A stretch of 64,000 nt of DNA, from assembly GCF_027359675.1 (NCBI RefSeq), contig NZ_CP114786.1, forward strand, positions 5,616,501-5,680,500, read 5' to 3'. Of this stretch, positions 45,126 through 55,425 are shown piece by piece (position 1 is the stretch's first letter; every line of letters begins with the position of its first letter). Source of the stretch: Roseibium sp. Sym1 (GTDB lineage Bacteria; Pseudomonadota; Alphaproteobacteria; Rhizobiales; Stappiaceae). A program made the translations under genes and the position numbers. Under the pieces are notes generated by a model that was not told where the DNA came from, searched no databases, and was given only the letters and a program-made list of their open reading frames with translations.

Positions 45126-45578
45126 CTACGCCTTGCGTTCCCAGCCACCTGCCTGGGTCTGCTGCCAATACGCAATCTCAAAGCCTTCCGCCTTGGCGTC
45201 CTTCCATCTCTGACGCGCTTCCTGGACGGCGCTGTCGTCATTGCCGTCGAACATGTAGATCGCACGCTTGTAGGAGCCTAGCGGCGGGGGCTGCGCACGG
45301 TCCACAAGAAAACGGACGTCTGCCTCATTGGGGTTGTCCTGCTCCGCGGTGAGGTAGATGGGCTGATGCTCCGCATGGCCGTCGGCTTTGGTGCCGTGCG
45401 GCAGGAAGCTGTCATCGGCAAATGTCCACAGGTGCGCATCGAGCGCATTGCAGCGTTCCTGTGAGCCCGTCTGCACGACGACTGACCAGTCTCTCTCGAG
45501 ACATTTCTGCAGGAGCTGGGGCAAGCCCGCTTCCAGAGGTTTGTGCAGGAGGTGATAGAAAACAACTTCGACGCTCAT
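45126..45578 (-). CDS. holC: DNA polymerase III chi subunit
   Basis: A 150-residue chi subunit of the clamp loader complex, which contacts single-strand binding protein. Family pattern: VEVVFYHLLHKPLEAGLPQLL at the start, then LWTFADDSFLPHGT and the C-terminal RQRWKDAKAEGFEIAYWQQ. The start at 45578 has GGAG six bases upstream; a GTG six codons earlier is possible. It is normally directly downstream of pepA in this order; here a small plus-strand gene lies between the two. Confidence 0.9.
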   Translation of the reverse strand: MSVEVVFYHLLHKPLEAGLPQLLQKCLERDWSVVVQTGSQERCNALDAHLWTFADDSFLPHGTKADGHAEHQPIYLTAEQDNPNEADVRFLVDRAQPPPLGSYKRAIYMFDGNDDSAVQEARQRWKDAKAEGFEIAYWQQTQAGGWERKA

Positions 45579-45848
45579 TCCAGGCTCCAGCCCCACGTTT
45601 CCTCAAGGTCACATCCCCTGCCGGGTCCCTGCCGTCCAGAGGCCGCGCGGCATGTGATGCAGCCATGCAACACCGATGGCTCCAAATGGCCCTGCCGGCA
45701 ATCTGATCATGGACTCACCACAAGACTCGTATCATTAACCCTTCGAAAATGTCGATTGACTAGGGTTCATTCCCGGGGACGATCCAAGGATCATTTGAAG
45801 CGGCTGGTGACCGGTATTCCCGACCCAGCTCTAAAGGGGACTTTGTGT

Positions 45849-45965
45849 ATGCTTACACGTGTTGTTGTGTTTGTTGCGTTGGTGGCGGTTGTTGCGGGTG
45901 CCACGTTCGGAATGGGGCTTCTGGTCGAACCGGCGACAGCCTGCCAGACCTACAAGACCTGCTGA
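45849..45965 (+). CDS. 38-residue secreted Cys peptide
   Basis: A tiny gene too short for usual calling but well supported: AAGGGGAC lies seven to eight bases before the ATG and a strong terminator follows 21 bases after the stop. The product starts MLTR, has a long hydrophobic core (residues 5-26) and ends EPATACQTYKTC. An ATA site fits signal peptidase I, which would leave the heptapeptide CQTYKTC with a Cys at each end; a loose lipobox reading is also possible. It interrupts the usual pepA-holC neighbourhood. I know no named family. Confidence 0.6.
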   Translation: MLTRVVVFVALVAVVAGATFGMGLLVEPATACQTYKTC

Positions 45966-45986
45966 ACAGCCGGACAATACACTGCC

Positions 45987-46017
45987 AAAGCCCGCCTTCC
46001 GGCGGGCTTTTTTGTTT
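45987..46017 (+). terminator. Rho-independent terminator of the Cys-peptide gene
   Basis: AAAGCCCGCC pairs perfectly with GGCGGGCTTT around TTCC and continues into TTTGTTT. In the other direction it also lies ~50 bases after the pepA stop and could serve both genes. Confidence 0.9.
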
Positions 46018-46068
46018 GGCATGTCGCCCGCCCCGAAGCTTCGCCCGGGGCGGGTTTCTCACAAGCAG

Positions 46069-47565
46069 TCAGCCTTCGTAGTGATCGGCGACCAACTGGT
46101 TGAGCAGACGCACGCCATAGCCGGACGCCCAGCTCTGGCAGATGTCGTCCTTGGGGGCGCCGAAAGCGGTTCCCGCAATGTCCAGATGCGCCCAGGGCAC
46201 GTCATTGGCGAAACGCTGCAGGAATTGTGCCGCCGTGATGGACCCGGCCCAGCGACCGCCGGTGTTCTTCACATCGGCATTCGGCGTATCGATGATCTTG
46301 TCGTAGTCCTTCGACAGCGGCAGCCGCCAAAGCGGTTCTCCGCTGGCCTTGGACGAGGCCAGCAGCTTGTCGGCCAGTTCGTCATTGTTGGAAAACAGTC
46401 CGGCGTTCAGGTTCCCGAGGGCGACCAGAACCGCGCCGGTCAGCGTCGCCAGGTCGATCATGATCGCGGGCTTGTATTTCTGCTGCGTGTACCAGAGGGC
46501 ATCGGCCAGCACCAGGCGCCCCTCGGCGTCGGTGTTGAGGATTTCAATGGTGGTGCCGGACATTGCGGTCACGATGTCTCCCGGGCGCTGTGCATTGCCG
46601 TCGGGCATGTTTTCCACGAGCCCGATGACACCGATGACATTGGCCTTGGCCTTTCGGCCCGCGATGGCATGCATGGCACCGACGACGGCGGCGGCGCCCC
46701 CCATGTCTCCCTTCATGTCCTCCATGCCCGCGGCCGGCTTGATCGAGATGCCGCCTGTGTCAAAGACCACGCCCTTGCCGACCAGTGCTACGGGTGCGGT
46801 GCCCTTCTTGCCGCCGTTCCAGCGCATCACCGCCAATTGCGGCGGCCGCGTAGAGCCCTGGGCGACGCCCAGCAGGGCGGCCATCTTGAGCTTCTTCATT
46901 TCCTTTTCGCCGAGGATTTCCACCTCGACACCGAGAGATTCCAGTTCCTTGGCTTTCCCGGCGAATTCCACCGGGCCAAGCACGTTGGGCGGTTCATTGA
47001 CCAGATCGCGTGCGAGCAGGACACCATCGGCGATGGCCTCGGCGCTTCCCCAGGCCTTCTTCGCGGCCTTTGGATCCGCGACAGACAGCGTGAGTTTCAG
47101 GTCCTTGGTCTTTTCCTCGTCCTTTTTCTTCGTCTTGTAGGCATCGAATGCGTAGGCCCGCAGCTTGGCTCCCATGGCAAACTCCGCAGCCGTCGCCGCT
47201 GCAATCGTGGTTTCCGGCGCATCCAGAAGCACGGTGGCGGTATCCGCCTTGGCCTTCTGCAGCTCCGCCAGAACGGCTCCGCCCAGAGCCCGCCAGTCAT
47301 CGCTCGTCATGTCTTCAAGCTTGCCCAGGCCAAAGACGATCAGGCGGTCCAGTCCGAGGCCCGCAGGCGCGACCAGATCCATGCTGGTCTTTTTCTTTCC
47401 GGAAAATCCGGCAATACCGGCACTCCGTTTCAGCCCGCCCTCCAGACCGGCAACAACCTCTTCCGCGAGCGGCCCGAGGGAAAGCCCCTCGCCGGTCAGG
47501 ATCACCGCCACACCCGCCTTCGGGGCCGCAGCCTTGGAAAAGGACATTTTTGAAAGTTTTGTCAT
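46069..47565 (-). CDS. pepA: Leucyl aminopeptidase (M17)
   Basis: A 498-residue cytosolic zinc aminopeptidase. The two metal-binding segments are [20 protein letters not shown] and [16 protein letters not shown] near residues 260 and 335, as in PepA. The N-terminal ~160 residues form the regulatory domain. ATG at 47565 is chosen by GAGATCGACGA upstream and family length; the frame before it extends 35 codons into the divergent promoter region. It is divergent from lptF across ~250 bases. PepA can also bind DNA in some bacteria; that is not evident here. Confidence 0.95.
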   Translation of the reverse strand: MTKLSKMSFSKAAAPKAGVAVILTGEGLSLGPLAEEVVAGLEGGLKRSAGIAGFSGKKKTSMDLVAPAGLGLDRLIVFGLGKLEDMTSDDWRALGGAVLAELQKAKADTATVLLDAPETTIAAATAAEFAMGAKLRAYAFDAYKTKKKDEEKTKDLKLTLSVADPKAAKKAWGSAEAIADGVLLARDLVNEPPNVLGPVEFAGKAKELESLGVEVEILGEKEMKKLKMAALLGVAQGSTRPPQLAVMRWNGGKKGTAPVALVGKGVVFDTGGISIKPAAGMEDMKGDMGGAAAVVGAMHAIAGRKAKANVIGVIGLVENMPDGNAQRPGDIVTAMSGTTIEILNTDAEGRLVLADALWYTQQKYKPAIMIDLATLTGAVLVALGNLNAGLFSNNDELADKLLASSKASGEPLWRLPLSKDYDKIIDTPNADVKNTGGRWAGSITAAQFLQRFANDVPWAHLDIAGTAFGAPKDDICQSWASGYGVRLLNQLVADHYEG

Positions 47566-47813
47566 TCGTCGATCTCGTTGTTTTCGTGAGGAGCCCAGGG
47601 TCCTGACCCTTGGGACGGTAGAGAACGTGTGCCCCATATCCCATGGATTGCGGGTGCTCCGACAAATCATGGGGTTTCAACAGCTTTTGGGCAAGGGCGG
47701 CAAAAATTAATGTATATTTACCATTCTTATTCATGGGCCATTCACCACATTCCGTGTTATTCGGTGCCAGGCCGTTTATCGTCATTTTTGCAAGGACCCT
47801 TCCCGGCGCGCTT

Positions 47814-49001
47814 ATGAATACGATTGAACGTTACATCATCCGCCGAACGGTCTATGCATTCACCCTCACGATTGCGGCGATGACAGGCGTGGTCTGGGCG
47901 ACCCAGGCCCTGCGCCAGCTTGATCTGGTGACGTCCAAGGGCCAGACCATTGTCCAGTTCATCGGCATCACCATGCTGGCCCTGCCGTTCCTGATCGTGA
48001 TCGTCGCTCCCTTTGCCTTGATGATCGCACTGATCCTTGTGCTGAACGCGCTGTCCGGCGACAGCGAGCTTATCGTGATCGACGCCAGCGGCGGGTCGAG
48101 GTTTCTTGTGCTGAAGCCCGTCCTGATCTTCTCCTTCCTGGCCATGCTGTTGACCGCAAGCATGTCGCTCTATTTTGCGCCCATGGGCCTGGCCCAGCTG
48201 CGCACGGAGATCACCCGGGTGCGCGCGGACCTTGTGGCCAACATCGTCAAACCCGGCCGGTTCATCACCGTGGAAAGCGGCCTGACCTTTCATATCCGCA
48301 ACCGCACGGGCAAGGGCACGCTCGACGGATTGCTCCTCCACGACACGCGGGACGAGGAAACGGCGTTCACTTACCAGGCAGACACCGGGCAAATTGTCGA
48401 GGCGGCCGACCGGACACTCCTGATCATGCAAAACGGCACCATACAGCGGCGTCCGAAGCAGGAGGGCGACATCTCGATCGTCCGGTTCCAGTCCTATGCG
48501 TTCGACCTGTCCAATCTGATTCCGGAAGCGGGAGAACCCGTCTTCAAGGCCAGCGAGCGCACCACCGCAAATCTCATGGCACCGGCCCGCAACGATGCCT
48601 ACGCCCTGAAGAATCCCGAAAAGCTCACCCAGGAACTGCATGAGCGCATCAGCCAGCCGCTTTATTGCCTGTCCTTCGGGCTGATCGTGTTCGCGTTTCT
48701 CGGCAAGGCCCGCACCACGCGCCAGGGGCGCGGGCTGGCGGTCCTCGGCGCCATTTGTGCCTGCATCCTGCTCCGGACGACAGGATTTGGCGTGACGGCC
48801 GTCTCCGGTGGAGCCACCGCTCTGCTGAGCCTTCTATACCTGGTGCCTGTCATTGGCGGTGTGTTGGCGATCATTTCGATTTTCCGGGAACAGCGCGGTG
48901 CCGAGCACAAGTGGCTGAGCGCCCTGCAGCATCATGTCCAGGACAGGATCGACGCCCTGATCGACCGTCTCAGCGGGCGCAAGACAGGGGGAGCCGCATG
49001 A
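47814..49001 (+). CDS. lptF: LPS export permease LptF
   Basis: A 395-residue inner-membrane subunit of the LptB2FG complex that extracts LPS. It opens MNTIERYIIRRTV and has the six-span layout with a periplasmic beta-jellyroll domain (about residues 130-265) and C-terminal helices near 285-370. The lengthy frame upstream of 47814 lacks family similarity. Its last codons overlap the lptG start (ATGA). Together with lptG, lptD and surA it forms an outer-membrane assembly operon; the ATPase LptB is outside the window. Confidence 0.95.
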   Translation: MNTIERYIIRRTVYAFTLTIAAMTGVVWATQALRQLDLVTSKGQTIVQFIGITMLALPFLIVIVAPFALMIALILVLNALSGDSELIVIDASGGSRFLVLKPVLIFSFLAMLLTASMSLYFAPMGLAQLRTEITRVRADLVANIVKPGRFITVESGLTFHIRNRTGKGTLDGLLLHDTRDEETAFTYQADTGQIVEAADRTLLIMQNGTIQRRPKQEGDISIVRFQSYAFDLSNLIPEAGEPVFKASERTTANLMAPARNDAYALKNPEKLTQELHERISQPLYCLSFGLIVFAFLGKARTTRQGRGLAVLGAICACILLRTTGFGVTAVSGGATALLSLLYLVPVIGGVLAIISIFREQRGAEHKWLSALQHHVQDRIDALIDRLSGRKTGGAA

Positions 49002-50092
49002 TCCTCGGCCCTACCCTCTCGCTGTATTTCTCGGGGCGGTTCCTCAAGGCGATCCTCGGCCTGTTCCTCTTCGCGGCTGCGCTGATCTTCCTGTTTGATG
49101 TACTGGAGCTGGTGCGCCGCGGTGGGGACCGCGAGGGCTTTTCCGTCCTTCGTGTCGCCCTGATCTCCCTCCTTCGGGTGCCGCTCCTTCTGGAACAGGT
49201 CATTCCGTTTACCGTCCTTTTCGGTGCCATCGCCGCCTTTGTCACGCTCAGCCGTGCGCTGGAGCTGGTCGTTGCGCGGGCGTCCGGCATTTCCGTCTGG
49301 CAGTTCTCCCTGCCGGCAATCGCGGTCGGACTCATCCTCGGCATCCTGTCCGTCACGCTCTACAATCCGGCCGCAGTCTGGTTTCAGCAGAAATCCGATG
49401 AAGTGGCCTCCGGCCTTTTCGGAACCGAACAGAGTTTCCTGATGTCGTCGTCTACGGACGTCTGGGTCCGCCAGGACGGCCTCGACGGGGAATCCGTATT
49501 GCTCGCCAAGCAATTGCTCGACGGCGGCGTCCGGCTTCTCGGCGTGACGATCTTCACCTTCGACAAGGACGGAACGTTCCGCGAGCGCATCGAGGCAGCC
49601 GAAGCCCATCTGGGAGACGAATTGTGGACGCTGGACGACGCCATCGTCTACACGACGGAGCGGGATCCCCAGCCCTACGGACACTATCAGGTCAGCACAT
49701 TCCTGACAGCCACCGAGGTACGCGAGAGTATCGGCTCACCCGAATCAATTTCTTTCTGGAACCTGCCGCGCTTCATCGAGTTGGCGAGAAACGCAGGGTT
49801 ACCCGCCTATCGCTACAATTTGCAATATCACACGCTGCTCGCCAGACCCCTGCTTTTAGTCGCAATGATTTTGATCGCGGCGGCAGTTTCCCTTAAAGTT
49901 TCGAGGTTTGGCGGATTGGGAAGTATGATTCTGGGTGGAATCCTGTCCGGGTTCGTGCTTTACGTTCTAACCGAGCTTGCCAAGGACTTCGGGGGCGCGG
50001 GTATCGTGCCGCCCCTCGTGGCTGCCTGGGCACCTGGAATATTTGGAGTACTTATGGGTTTGACAATTCTCTTGCATCAGGAAGATGGCTAA
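48998..50092 (+). CDS. lptG: LPS export permease LptG
   Basis: A 364-residue partner of LptF with the same fold: helices at about residues 12-35 and 55-115, a periplasmic domain, then helices at about 275-360. It opens MILGPTLSLYFSGRFLKAI, typical of LptG. The ATG overlaps the lptF stop codon, fixing the start, and its own end overlaps lptD by eight bases. Confidence 0.95.
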   Translation: MILGPTLSLYFSGRFLKAILGLFLFAAALIFLFDVLELVRRGGDREGFSVLRVALISLLRVPLLLEQVIPFTVLFGAIAAFVTLSRALELVVARASGISVWQFSLPAIAVGLILGILSVTLYNPAAVWFQQKSDEVASGLFGTEQSFLMSSSTDVWVRQDGLDGESVLLAKQLLDGGVRLLGVTIFTFDKDGTFRERIEAAEAHLGDELWTLDDAIVYTTERDPQPYGHYQVSTFLTATEVRESIGSPESISFWNLPRFIELARNAGLPAYRYNLQYHTLLARPLLLVAMILIAAAVSLKVSRFGGLGSMILGGILSGFVLYVLTELAKDFGGAGIVPPLVAAWAPGIFGVLMGLTILLHQEDG

Positions 50093-52472
50093 GGCGATGT
50101 CTTTTCCAGCTTTCCTGAACACAGAGATTTGGGCCGGTAAAGGCAGGTTGCTGGCCGCTGCGAGCGTTTGCGCGATCGCGGCGACGCTTTGCGTTGCCCA
50201 GGCGTCGCCCGCCGCGGCTCAGGACATCAGCGAGAGTCTTACAGACCAGATCAATCCCGACGCGGACCTTCTGCTTGAATCCAGCGAAATCACCTATGAT
50301 TTCGACCGGGACCTGATCATCGCCACCGGCAATGTGCAGGTCTACTACGACGGCAACACCGTTCAGGCACATCAGATCATTTTCGATCGCAAGAGCCAGC
50401 AGCTCAAGGCGGCCGGCAACGTGATCTTTATTGAAAAGAACGGCAATGTCGTGCGCACCCAGGAAATGGTCCTGTCCGAGGACTTCTCCGAAGGGTTTGC
50501 GCGCGCGCTTCAGATCGACACGACCAAGCGGACGCGTTTCCTGGCCGAACGGGCACAGCGCGAAGGCAACAACATCACGTCGATCGAGAACGGCGTCTAT
50601 ACTGTCTATACCAAGCCGACCAATCCGCCGAACAAACCGCCGCTCTGGCGCGTGCGGGCCGAAAAGATCATCCACAATCAGCAGGAAAAGATCATCCGGT
50701 TCGAAAACGCCGCCTTCGAGGTTTATGGACAGCCGATCGCCTACCTGCCCTATCTGACCATGCCGGACCCGTCGATCAAGCGGAAATCCGGTTTCCTGAT
50801 GCCGAGCGGCATTGTCAACGAAAAGCTCGGCTACGGCGTCACGGTTCCCTATTACTGGGCGCTCAGCCCCTACTTCGATGTGACAACCACACTGACGCCT
50901 CTGACCAAGCAGGGGCTCTTTGGCGATGTGGAATACCGGCACCGCTTCTCCGCCGGACAGGTCAGTTTTTCGGCTGCCGGCCTGTTCCAGGCCCAGCCAA
51001 GCCAGTTTTTCACCAGACGAGCCGATGAACGCTGGCGCGGCGCGGTCAACTCCACCGCCAATTTCAAAATAGCCCGGGACTGGACGCTCGGCTGGAACGT
51101 GACCTACAAGAGCGACCGAGCCTTCTTCAAGGACTACTCGTTCACCAGCTTCGGCGACAATGGCGAGACTTCGGAAGTCTACCTGAACGGCCGGACGGAC
51201 CGGAATGCCCTGTCCGTGAAGGCTTACGCGTTCCAGATCTCGCAAGAGGATTATGTCGACAGCGCCTTCGATGCGAACGGTTTTTCCCCCGTCGGCAGCT
51301 CCCTGCAGGACAAGCAGCCTCTCGTCCTGCCGGTGATCGACTATGACTACGTGTTTGCGGATCCGATCCTGGCCGGCGAGCTCGCACTGACCGCGAACTT
51401 CACGTCCCTGACCCGGGATGAAACCGATGCCTTTTCGATCGACGGCGGGACAACACCGAAATTCCGTGGCGTGGACGGCACGTTCTCCCGCCTTTCCGTG
51501 AAAGGCAACTGGCGCCGAACCTTCATTGACCCGCTCGGCCAGTCGTTCACGCCCTTTGCCTATGTGCGCGGCGACCTGTTCTTCCTTGCGTCGCCGGATG
51601 CCGACGTGACGGCCCTGACCGGAGAAAGCTTCGTCGGCAGGGCCATGCCGGCAATCGGCATGGAATACCGGTATCCGTTCATAGCCACATTCGATGGCGG
51701 CAACCAGATCCTGGAGCCGGTCGCCCAGATCGTTGCCCGTCCGAACGAACAGCGGATCGGCGAGCTGCCCAATGACGACGCCCAGAGCATCGTCTTCGAC
51801 ACGACGACGCTGTTCGATGCCGACAAGTTTTCCGGTTTCGACCGCGCCGAGGGCGGCACCCGTCTGAATGTCGGCGTGAACTACAAGCTGCAACTCGACA
51901 GCGGCTACTATGTCAGCGGCCTGTTCGGTCGATCCTATCTGCTTGCAGGGGACAATTCCTACGCCATTCCGGACATTCTCGGCGCAACACAGGATTCGGG
52001 TCTAGAGACCAACCTGTCCGATTATGTCGGCAGCCTCTACCTGGACACCCAATACGGCGTCAAGGTCGGCGCCCAGGCCCGGCTCGACAAGGATGACCTT
52101 ACCTTCAACCGGGTCCAGGCCCAGGCGAGCGCCATCTATGGCCCGGTGGTCTCCTCCCTCGCCTATGCCTTCCTGAATGCCCAGCCCGATGTCGGCATCG
52201 ACTCTCCGCGCGAAGAACTGCTCGGCTCGGCGAGCTTGCGGCTGGAGGAAAACTGGCGGGTGTTCGGCTCCTTGCGCTACGACCTTCAGAACAGCGATTT
52301 CGTGCAGGACGGGTTCGGCATCGGTTACGACGACGAAGGTTTTTCTTTCTCGGTCACCTATGCTGAAGACCGCAGCCGGAACGACGGCGAAGAGGTCGAC
52401 CGTACGCTGTATTTCCGTATCGGCCTGAGGACGATCGGAAACACCCAGGTCTCCAGTGGTGCACTCAACTAG
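50085..52472 (+). CDS. lptD: LPS-assembly outer-membrane protein LptD
   Basis: A 795-residue protein that inserts LPS into the outer leaflet with LptE. A signal peptide ends near ASPAAAQD (about residue 45). The LptA-like jellyroll (about 60-190, with SSEITYDFDRDLIIATGNVQV pattern) is followed by the large beta-barrel (about 220-790) ending LYFRIGLRTIG. It overlaps the lptG end. Directly downstream surA encodes a chaperone for this very class of barrel proteins. Cysteine pairs used for disulfides in E. coli are not apparent. Confidence 0.95.
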   Translation: MAKAMSFPAFLNTEIWAGKGRLLAAASVCAIAATLCVAQASPAAAQDISESLTDQINPDADLLLESSEITYDFDRDLIIATGNVQVYYDGNTVQAHQIIFDRKSQQLKAAGNVIFIEKNGNVVRTQEMVLSEDFSEGFARALQIDTTKRTRFLAERAQREGNNITSIENGVYTVYTKPTNPPNKPPLWRVRAEKIIHNQQEKIIRFENAAFEVYGQPIAYLPYLTMPDPSIKRKSGFLMPSGIVNEKLGYGVTVPYYWALSPYFDVTTTLTPLTKQGLFGDVEYRHRFSAGQVSFSAAGLFQAQPSQFFTRRADERWRGAVNSTANFKIARDWTLGWNVTYKSDRAFFKDYSFTSFGDNGETSEVYLNGRTDRNALSVKAYAFQISQEDYVDSAFDANGFSPVGSSLQDKQPLVLPVIDYDYVFADPILAGELALTANFTSLTRDETDAFSIDGGTTPKFRGVDGTFSRLSVKGNWRRTFIDPLGQSFTPFAYVRGDLFFLASPDADVTALTGESFVGRAMPAIGMEYRYPFIATFDGGNQILEPVAQIVARPNEQRIGELPNDDAQSIVFDTTTLFDADKFSGFDRAEGGTRLNVGVNYKLQLDSGYYVSGLFGRSYLLAGDNSYAIPDILGATQDSGLETNLSDYVGSLYLDTQYGVKVGAQARLDKDDLTFNRVQAQASAIYGPVVSSLAYAFLNAQPDVGIDSPREELLGSASLRLEENWRVFGSLRYDLQNSDFVQDGFGIGYDDEGFSFSVTYAEDRSRNDGEEVDRTLYFRIGLRTIGNTQVSSGALN

Positions 52473-52618
52473 GTGTGATCGCGCACGGCAAGTCATGATG
52501 CCGCCACGAATTGAGGCAACATGCGTGCGAACTTTGATATTTCGGCCATGATATGCGAAACATCATGCGTTAAACATGAACTTCGGTTTGGCTCTTCGCC
52601 AGCACGGATGGTTATTCA

Positions 52619-53539
52619 ATGCGACTTCGTCTCGTCCCCGTACTCCTTGGCCTCGCGCTTGTCCTGACAACACCCTTCTCCGCGCCCGTACAGGCCGCGA
52701 TCAGGGTCATCGTCAACGATGTGCCAATCACGGATTATGACATCAGTCAGCGAGCCCGGCTGATCACGCTGACACAGCGTAAATCGGCGTCCATCGCCAA
52801 GCGCCAGGCAAAGGAAGAGCTCGTTGACGATCAGGTCAAGCTTGGTGAGGCCGAACGCATGGGCATCGACATCAGCAGTGGCCAGGTCGACAACGCCTTC
52901 AACAACATTGCCCGGAACGTGAAGATGTCTCCCGGCCAGTTGTCCAAGGCCCTGCGTCAGGGGGGTGTCAACCCCGACACGCTCAAGGCCCGCCTGAAGG
53001 CCCAGCTCGCGTGGAACCAGATCGTCCAGGCCAGGTTCCGCGGCAAGATCGACGTCAACGAGTCCGATATCATCGCAGCGCTCAAGAAAACGGACGAGGA
53101 AGAGCGCCTGAAATCCGTCGAATACGATCTCAAGCGGATCATTGTCGTGGTTCCGAAGAATTCCTCCGGCGGATTCAAGTCCAAGCGCAAGCGCGAAAGC
53201 AATCAGATCCGGGCCGCCTTCAAGGATTGTGAAAATCCTGGAAGCGTGCTCGGCAAATACAGCGAAGTGGTGGTTCAGCCGATTGGACGCCGGCTGGAGA
53301 CCGAGCTGCCGGAAAGCGTGCGGGACGAGATCCAGTCGATGGATCCGGTCGGCCTGACCAAGCCGAACACCACACCGGTCGGCTACGAGATGATTGCCGT
53401 TTGCGGCAAGCGCGAGATCGCGTCCGACATTGCGGTGCGTACCGAACTGGAAAACGAGCTGCGCGCCAAGGAAGGCGAGAGCCAGTCCCGCCGCTACCTG
53501 ATGGAAATTCGCCGCCGCGCCACGATCATCTACCGCTGA
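52619..53539 (+). CDS. surA: SurA-type periplasmic chaperone
   Basis: A 306-residue exported protein: signal peptide to about residue 26 (cleavage near VQAAIR), then the SurA N-terminal chaperone domain (VIVNDVPITDYDISQRARLI) and a C-terminal peptidyl-prolyl-isomerase-like region (VEYDLKRIIVVVP). It is shorter than E. coli SurA, with only one isomerase-like domain, as usual in Rhizobiales. It helps fold outer-membrane proteins such as LptD encoded just upstream. A 146-base gap separates it from lptD, and pdxA follows within six bases. Confidence 0.9.
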   Translation: MRLRLVPVLLGLALVLTTPFSAPVQAAIRVIVNDVPITDYDISQRARLITLTQRKSASIAKRQAKEELVDDQVKLGEAERMGIDISSGQVDNAFNNIARNVKMSPGQLSKALRQGGVNPDTLKARLKAQLAWNQIVQARFRGKIDVNESDIIAALKKTDEEERLKSVEYDLKRIIVVVPKNSSGGFKSKRKRESNQIRAAFKDCENPGSVLGKYSEVVVQPIGRRLETELPESVRDEIQSMDPVGLTKPNTTPVGYEMIAVCGKREIASDIAVRTELENELRAKEGESQSRRYLMEIRRRATIIYR

Positions 53540-53544
53540 TCGGC

Positions 53545-54564
53545 ATGGGCTCGCGTCAACAGCCACTTGCCGTCAGCATGGGCGAACCGGCCGGTATCGG
53601 GATCGACCTTGCCCTGCTGGCCTGGTGCAACCGCAAGGCGCTCAAGTTGCCGCCGTTCTATGTGCGCGGTGACGAGGCGCTGTTCCTCGACAGGGCAGCC
53701 AGGCTGGAACTCAATCTCCCGATCGTGTCGACCACGCCTGACCAGGCGTCGTCCCTGTTTGCCAAGGCCCTCCCCATCGTCCAGACGGGACCGGCACTCG
53801 CCGACCGGCCCGGTGAAGAACAGGCGGACACGGCACCATCGGTCCTGTCCTCCATCGAATCCTGTGTTGAGGACATTCACGCCGGGCACGCCTGCGGTCT
53901 CGTCACCTGTCCGATCAACAAGGCAGCGCTGTACGAAACCGGCTTCTCCTTTCCCGGCCATACCGAATATCTGGGGGACCTGGCCAAAAGATACTGGCCC
54001 GATGCACGCGTGCGGCCCGTCATGATGATCGCGGGTCCGGAACTCATGGTGGTGCCGGTTACCATTCACATTGCCCTGAAGGATGTTCCCTCCAGGTTGA
54101 CCAGTGACCTGATTGTCGAAACGGCAACGATTGCCGCAGAGGACCTTAAAGCACGGTTCGGCTACGAGGATCCGCGTCTGGCGATTTGCGGTCTCAACCC
54201 GCATGCGGGCGAAAACGGCGCCATGGGAACGGAAGACCGGGATGTGATCGCACCAGCCGTCGAGACGCTGCGCGCACGCGGGCTTTCCGTAAGCGGCCCG
54301 CTCCCTGCGGACACTCTTTTTCATCCTGAGGCGCGGGCACACTATGACTGTGTCCTCGGCATGTATCACGACCAGGTGCTGATACCGGCGAAGACAATCG
54401 GTTTCGACGACAGCGTCAACGTGACTCTCGGCCTGCCGTTCGTGCGGACATCGCCCGATCACGGTACGGCCTATGCGCTGGCCGGGACCGGCAAAATACG
54501 CATCGACAGTTTTGCCGCGGCGTTGAGAATGGCCGCCGCGCTCGCACTTCCTGAAAAGTACTAA
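53545..54564 (+). CDS. pdxA: 4-hydroxythreonine-4-phosphate dehydrogenase
   Basis: A 339-residue NAD-dependent enzyme of pyridoxal phosphate synthesis. Metal-binding histidines lie in FPGHTEYLGDLA near residue 140, MYHDQVLIPAKT near 275 and SPDHGTAYALAG near 300. It opens PLAVSMGEPAGIGIDL, the family start. ATG at 53545 is six bases after the surA stop; the longer frame starts inside surA and is rejected. The operon surA-pdxA-rsmA is conserved in many proteobacteria. Confidence 0.96.
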   Translation: MGSRQQPLAVSMGEPAGIGIDLALLAWCNRKALKLPPFYVRGDEALFLDRAARLELNLPIVSTTPDQASSLFAKALPIVQTGPALADRPGEEQADTAPSVLSSIESCVEDIHAGHACGLVTCPINKAALYETGFSFPGHTEYLGDLAKRYWPDARVRPVMMIAGPELMVVPVTIHIALKDVPSRLTSDLIVETATIAAEDLKARFGYEDPRLAICGLNPHAGENGAMGTEDRDVIAPAVETLRARGLSVSGPLPADTLFHPEARAHYDCVLGMYHDQVLIPAKTIGFDDSVNVTLGLPFVRTSPDHGTAYALAGTGKIRIDSFAAALRMAAALALPEKY

Positions 54565-54573
54565 GGGCAGGAT

Positions 54574-55425
54574 ATGGCCCAGATCGACGACCTGCCTCCC
54601 CTGCGGGACGTGATTGCCGCACACGGGCTCAATGCGAAGAAATCGCTCGGCCAGAACTTCCTGCTCGATCTCAATCTCACGTCCCGCATCGCCCGTTCGG
54701 CCGGGAGGCTGGACGATTGCACGGTTCTGGAAATCGGTCCGGGGCCCGGCGGCCTGACACGGGCCTTGCTGGCTGCCGGCGCCAAGAGGGTTGTTGCCAT
54801 CGAAAAGGACAGCCGGTGCCTGCCGGCCCTTGCCGAAATCGCCGCACATTACCCCGGCCGGCTGATGGTCATCGAAGGCGATGCGCTCGAGATCGACCCG
54901 GTTGCCGTAACCGGCGGAGACAAGGTCCGTATCGCCGCCAACCTGCCCTACAATGTCGGCACCCAGCTTTTGATCAACTGGATTACCACCCCTGACTGGC
55001 CGCCCTTCTGGCAATCGCTCACGCTGATGTTCCAGAAGGAAGTCGGCGAGCGCATCAGCGCGGAACCGGGTTCGAAAGCCTATGGCCGGCTGGGAGTCCT
55101 CGCGGGCTGGCGCTGCAAGGGCGGCATCCTCTTCGACATCAGCCCGAAAGCCTTCACGCCGCCACCCAAGGTCACATCCGCCGTGGTGCACCTGACCCCC
55201 AATCCCTCGCCCCTCGCCTGCGATCTGAAGGCCCTTGAAAAGGTGACCGCGGCTGCCTTCGGCCAGAGACGCAAGATGCTGCGCGCCAGCCTCAAGGCGC
55301 TGTCAGCGGACGCGGAAACCCTGATCGAGGCGGCCGCGCTCAAGCCGACCGCGCGTGCGGAAGAAATCGACATCCCCGGGTTTGTCGCTCTCGCCAACAC
55401 CTTCAGGTCTGCCGGGGCCGTCTAG
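54574..55425 (+). CDS. rsmA: 16S rRNA dimethyladenosine transferase (KsgA/RsmA)
   Basis: A 283-residue SAM-dependent enzyme that dimethylates A1518 and A1519 of 16S rRNA. It carries the family start [11 protein letters not shown] (residues 22-32), SAM motif [11 protein letters not shown] near 50 and the catalytic NLPYNVGT near 123, with a C-terminal helical domain ([16 protein letters not shown]). GGGCAGGAT precedes the start, nine bases after pdxA. Its 3' end overlaps a small convergent gene by ~23 bases. Confidence 0.97.
   Translation: MAQIDDLPPLRDVIAAHGLNAKKSLGQNFLLDLNLTSRIARSAGRLDDCTVLEIGPGPGGLTRALLAAGAKRVVAIEKDSRCLPALAEIAAHYPGRLMVIEGDALEIDPVAVTGGDKVRIAANLPYNVGTQLLINWITTPDWPPFWQSLTLMFQKEVGERISAEPGSKAYGRLGVLAGWRCKGGILFDISPKAFTPPPKVTSAVVHLTPNPSPLACDLKALEKVTAAAFGQRRKMLRASLKALSADAETLIEAAALKPTARAEEIDIPGFVALANTFRSAGAV

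Noticed and set aside
45859..47553. A ~564-codon plus-strand frame opposite pepA
   Set aside because: Antisense shadow of pepA; it also runs through the terminator of the Cys-peptide gene.
50052..51893. A ~613-codon minus-strand frame opposite lptD
   Set aside because: Antisense to lptD with no start signal; typical of high-GC third-position bias.
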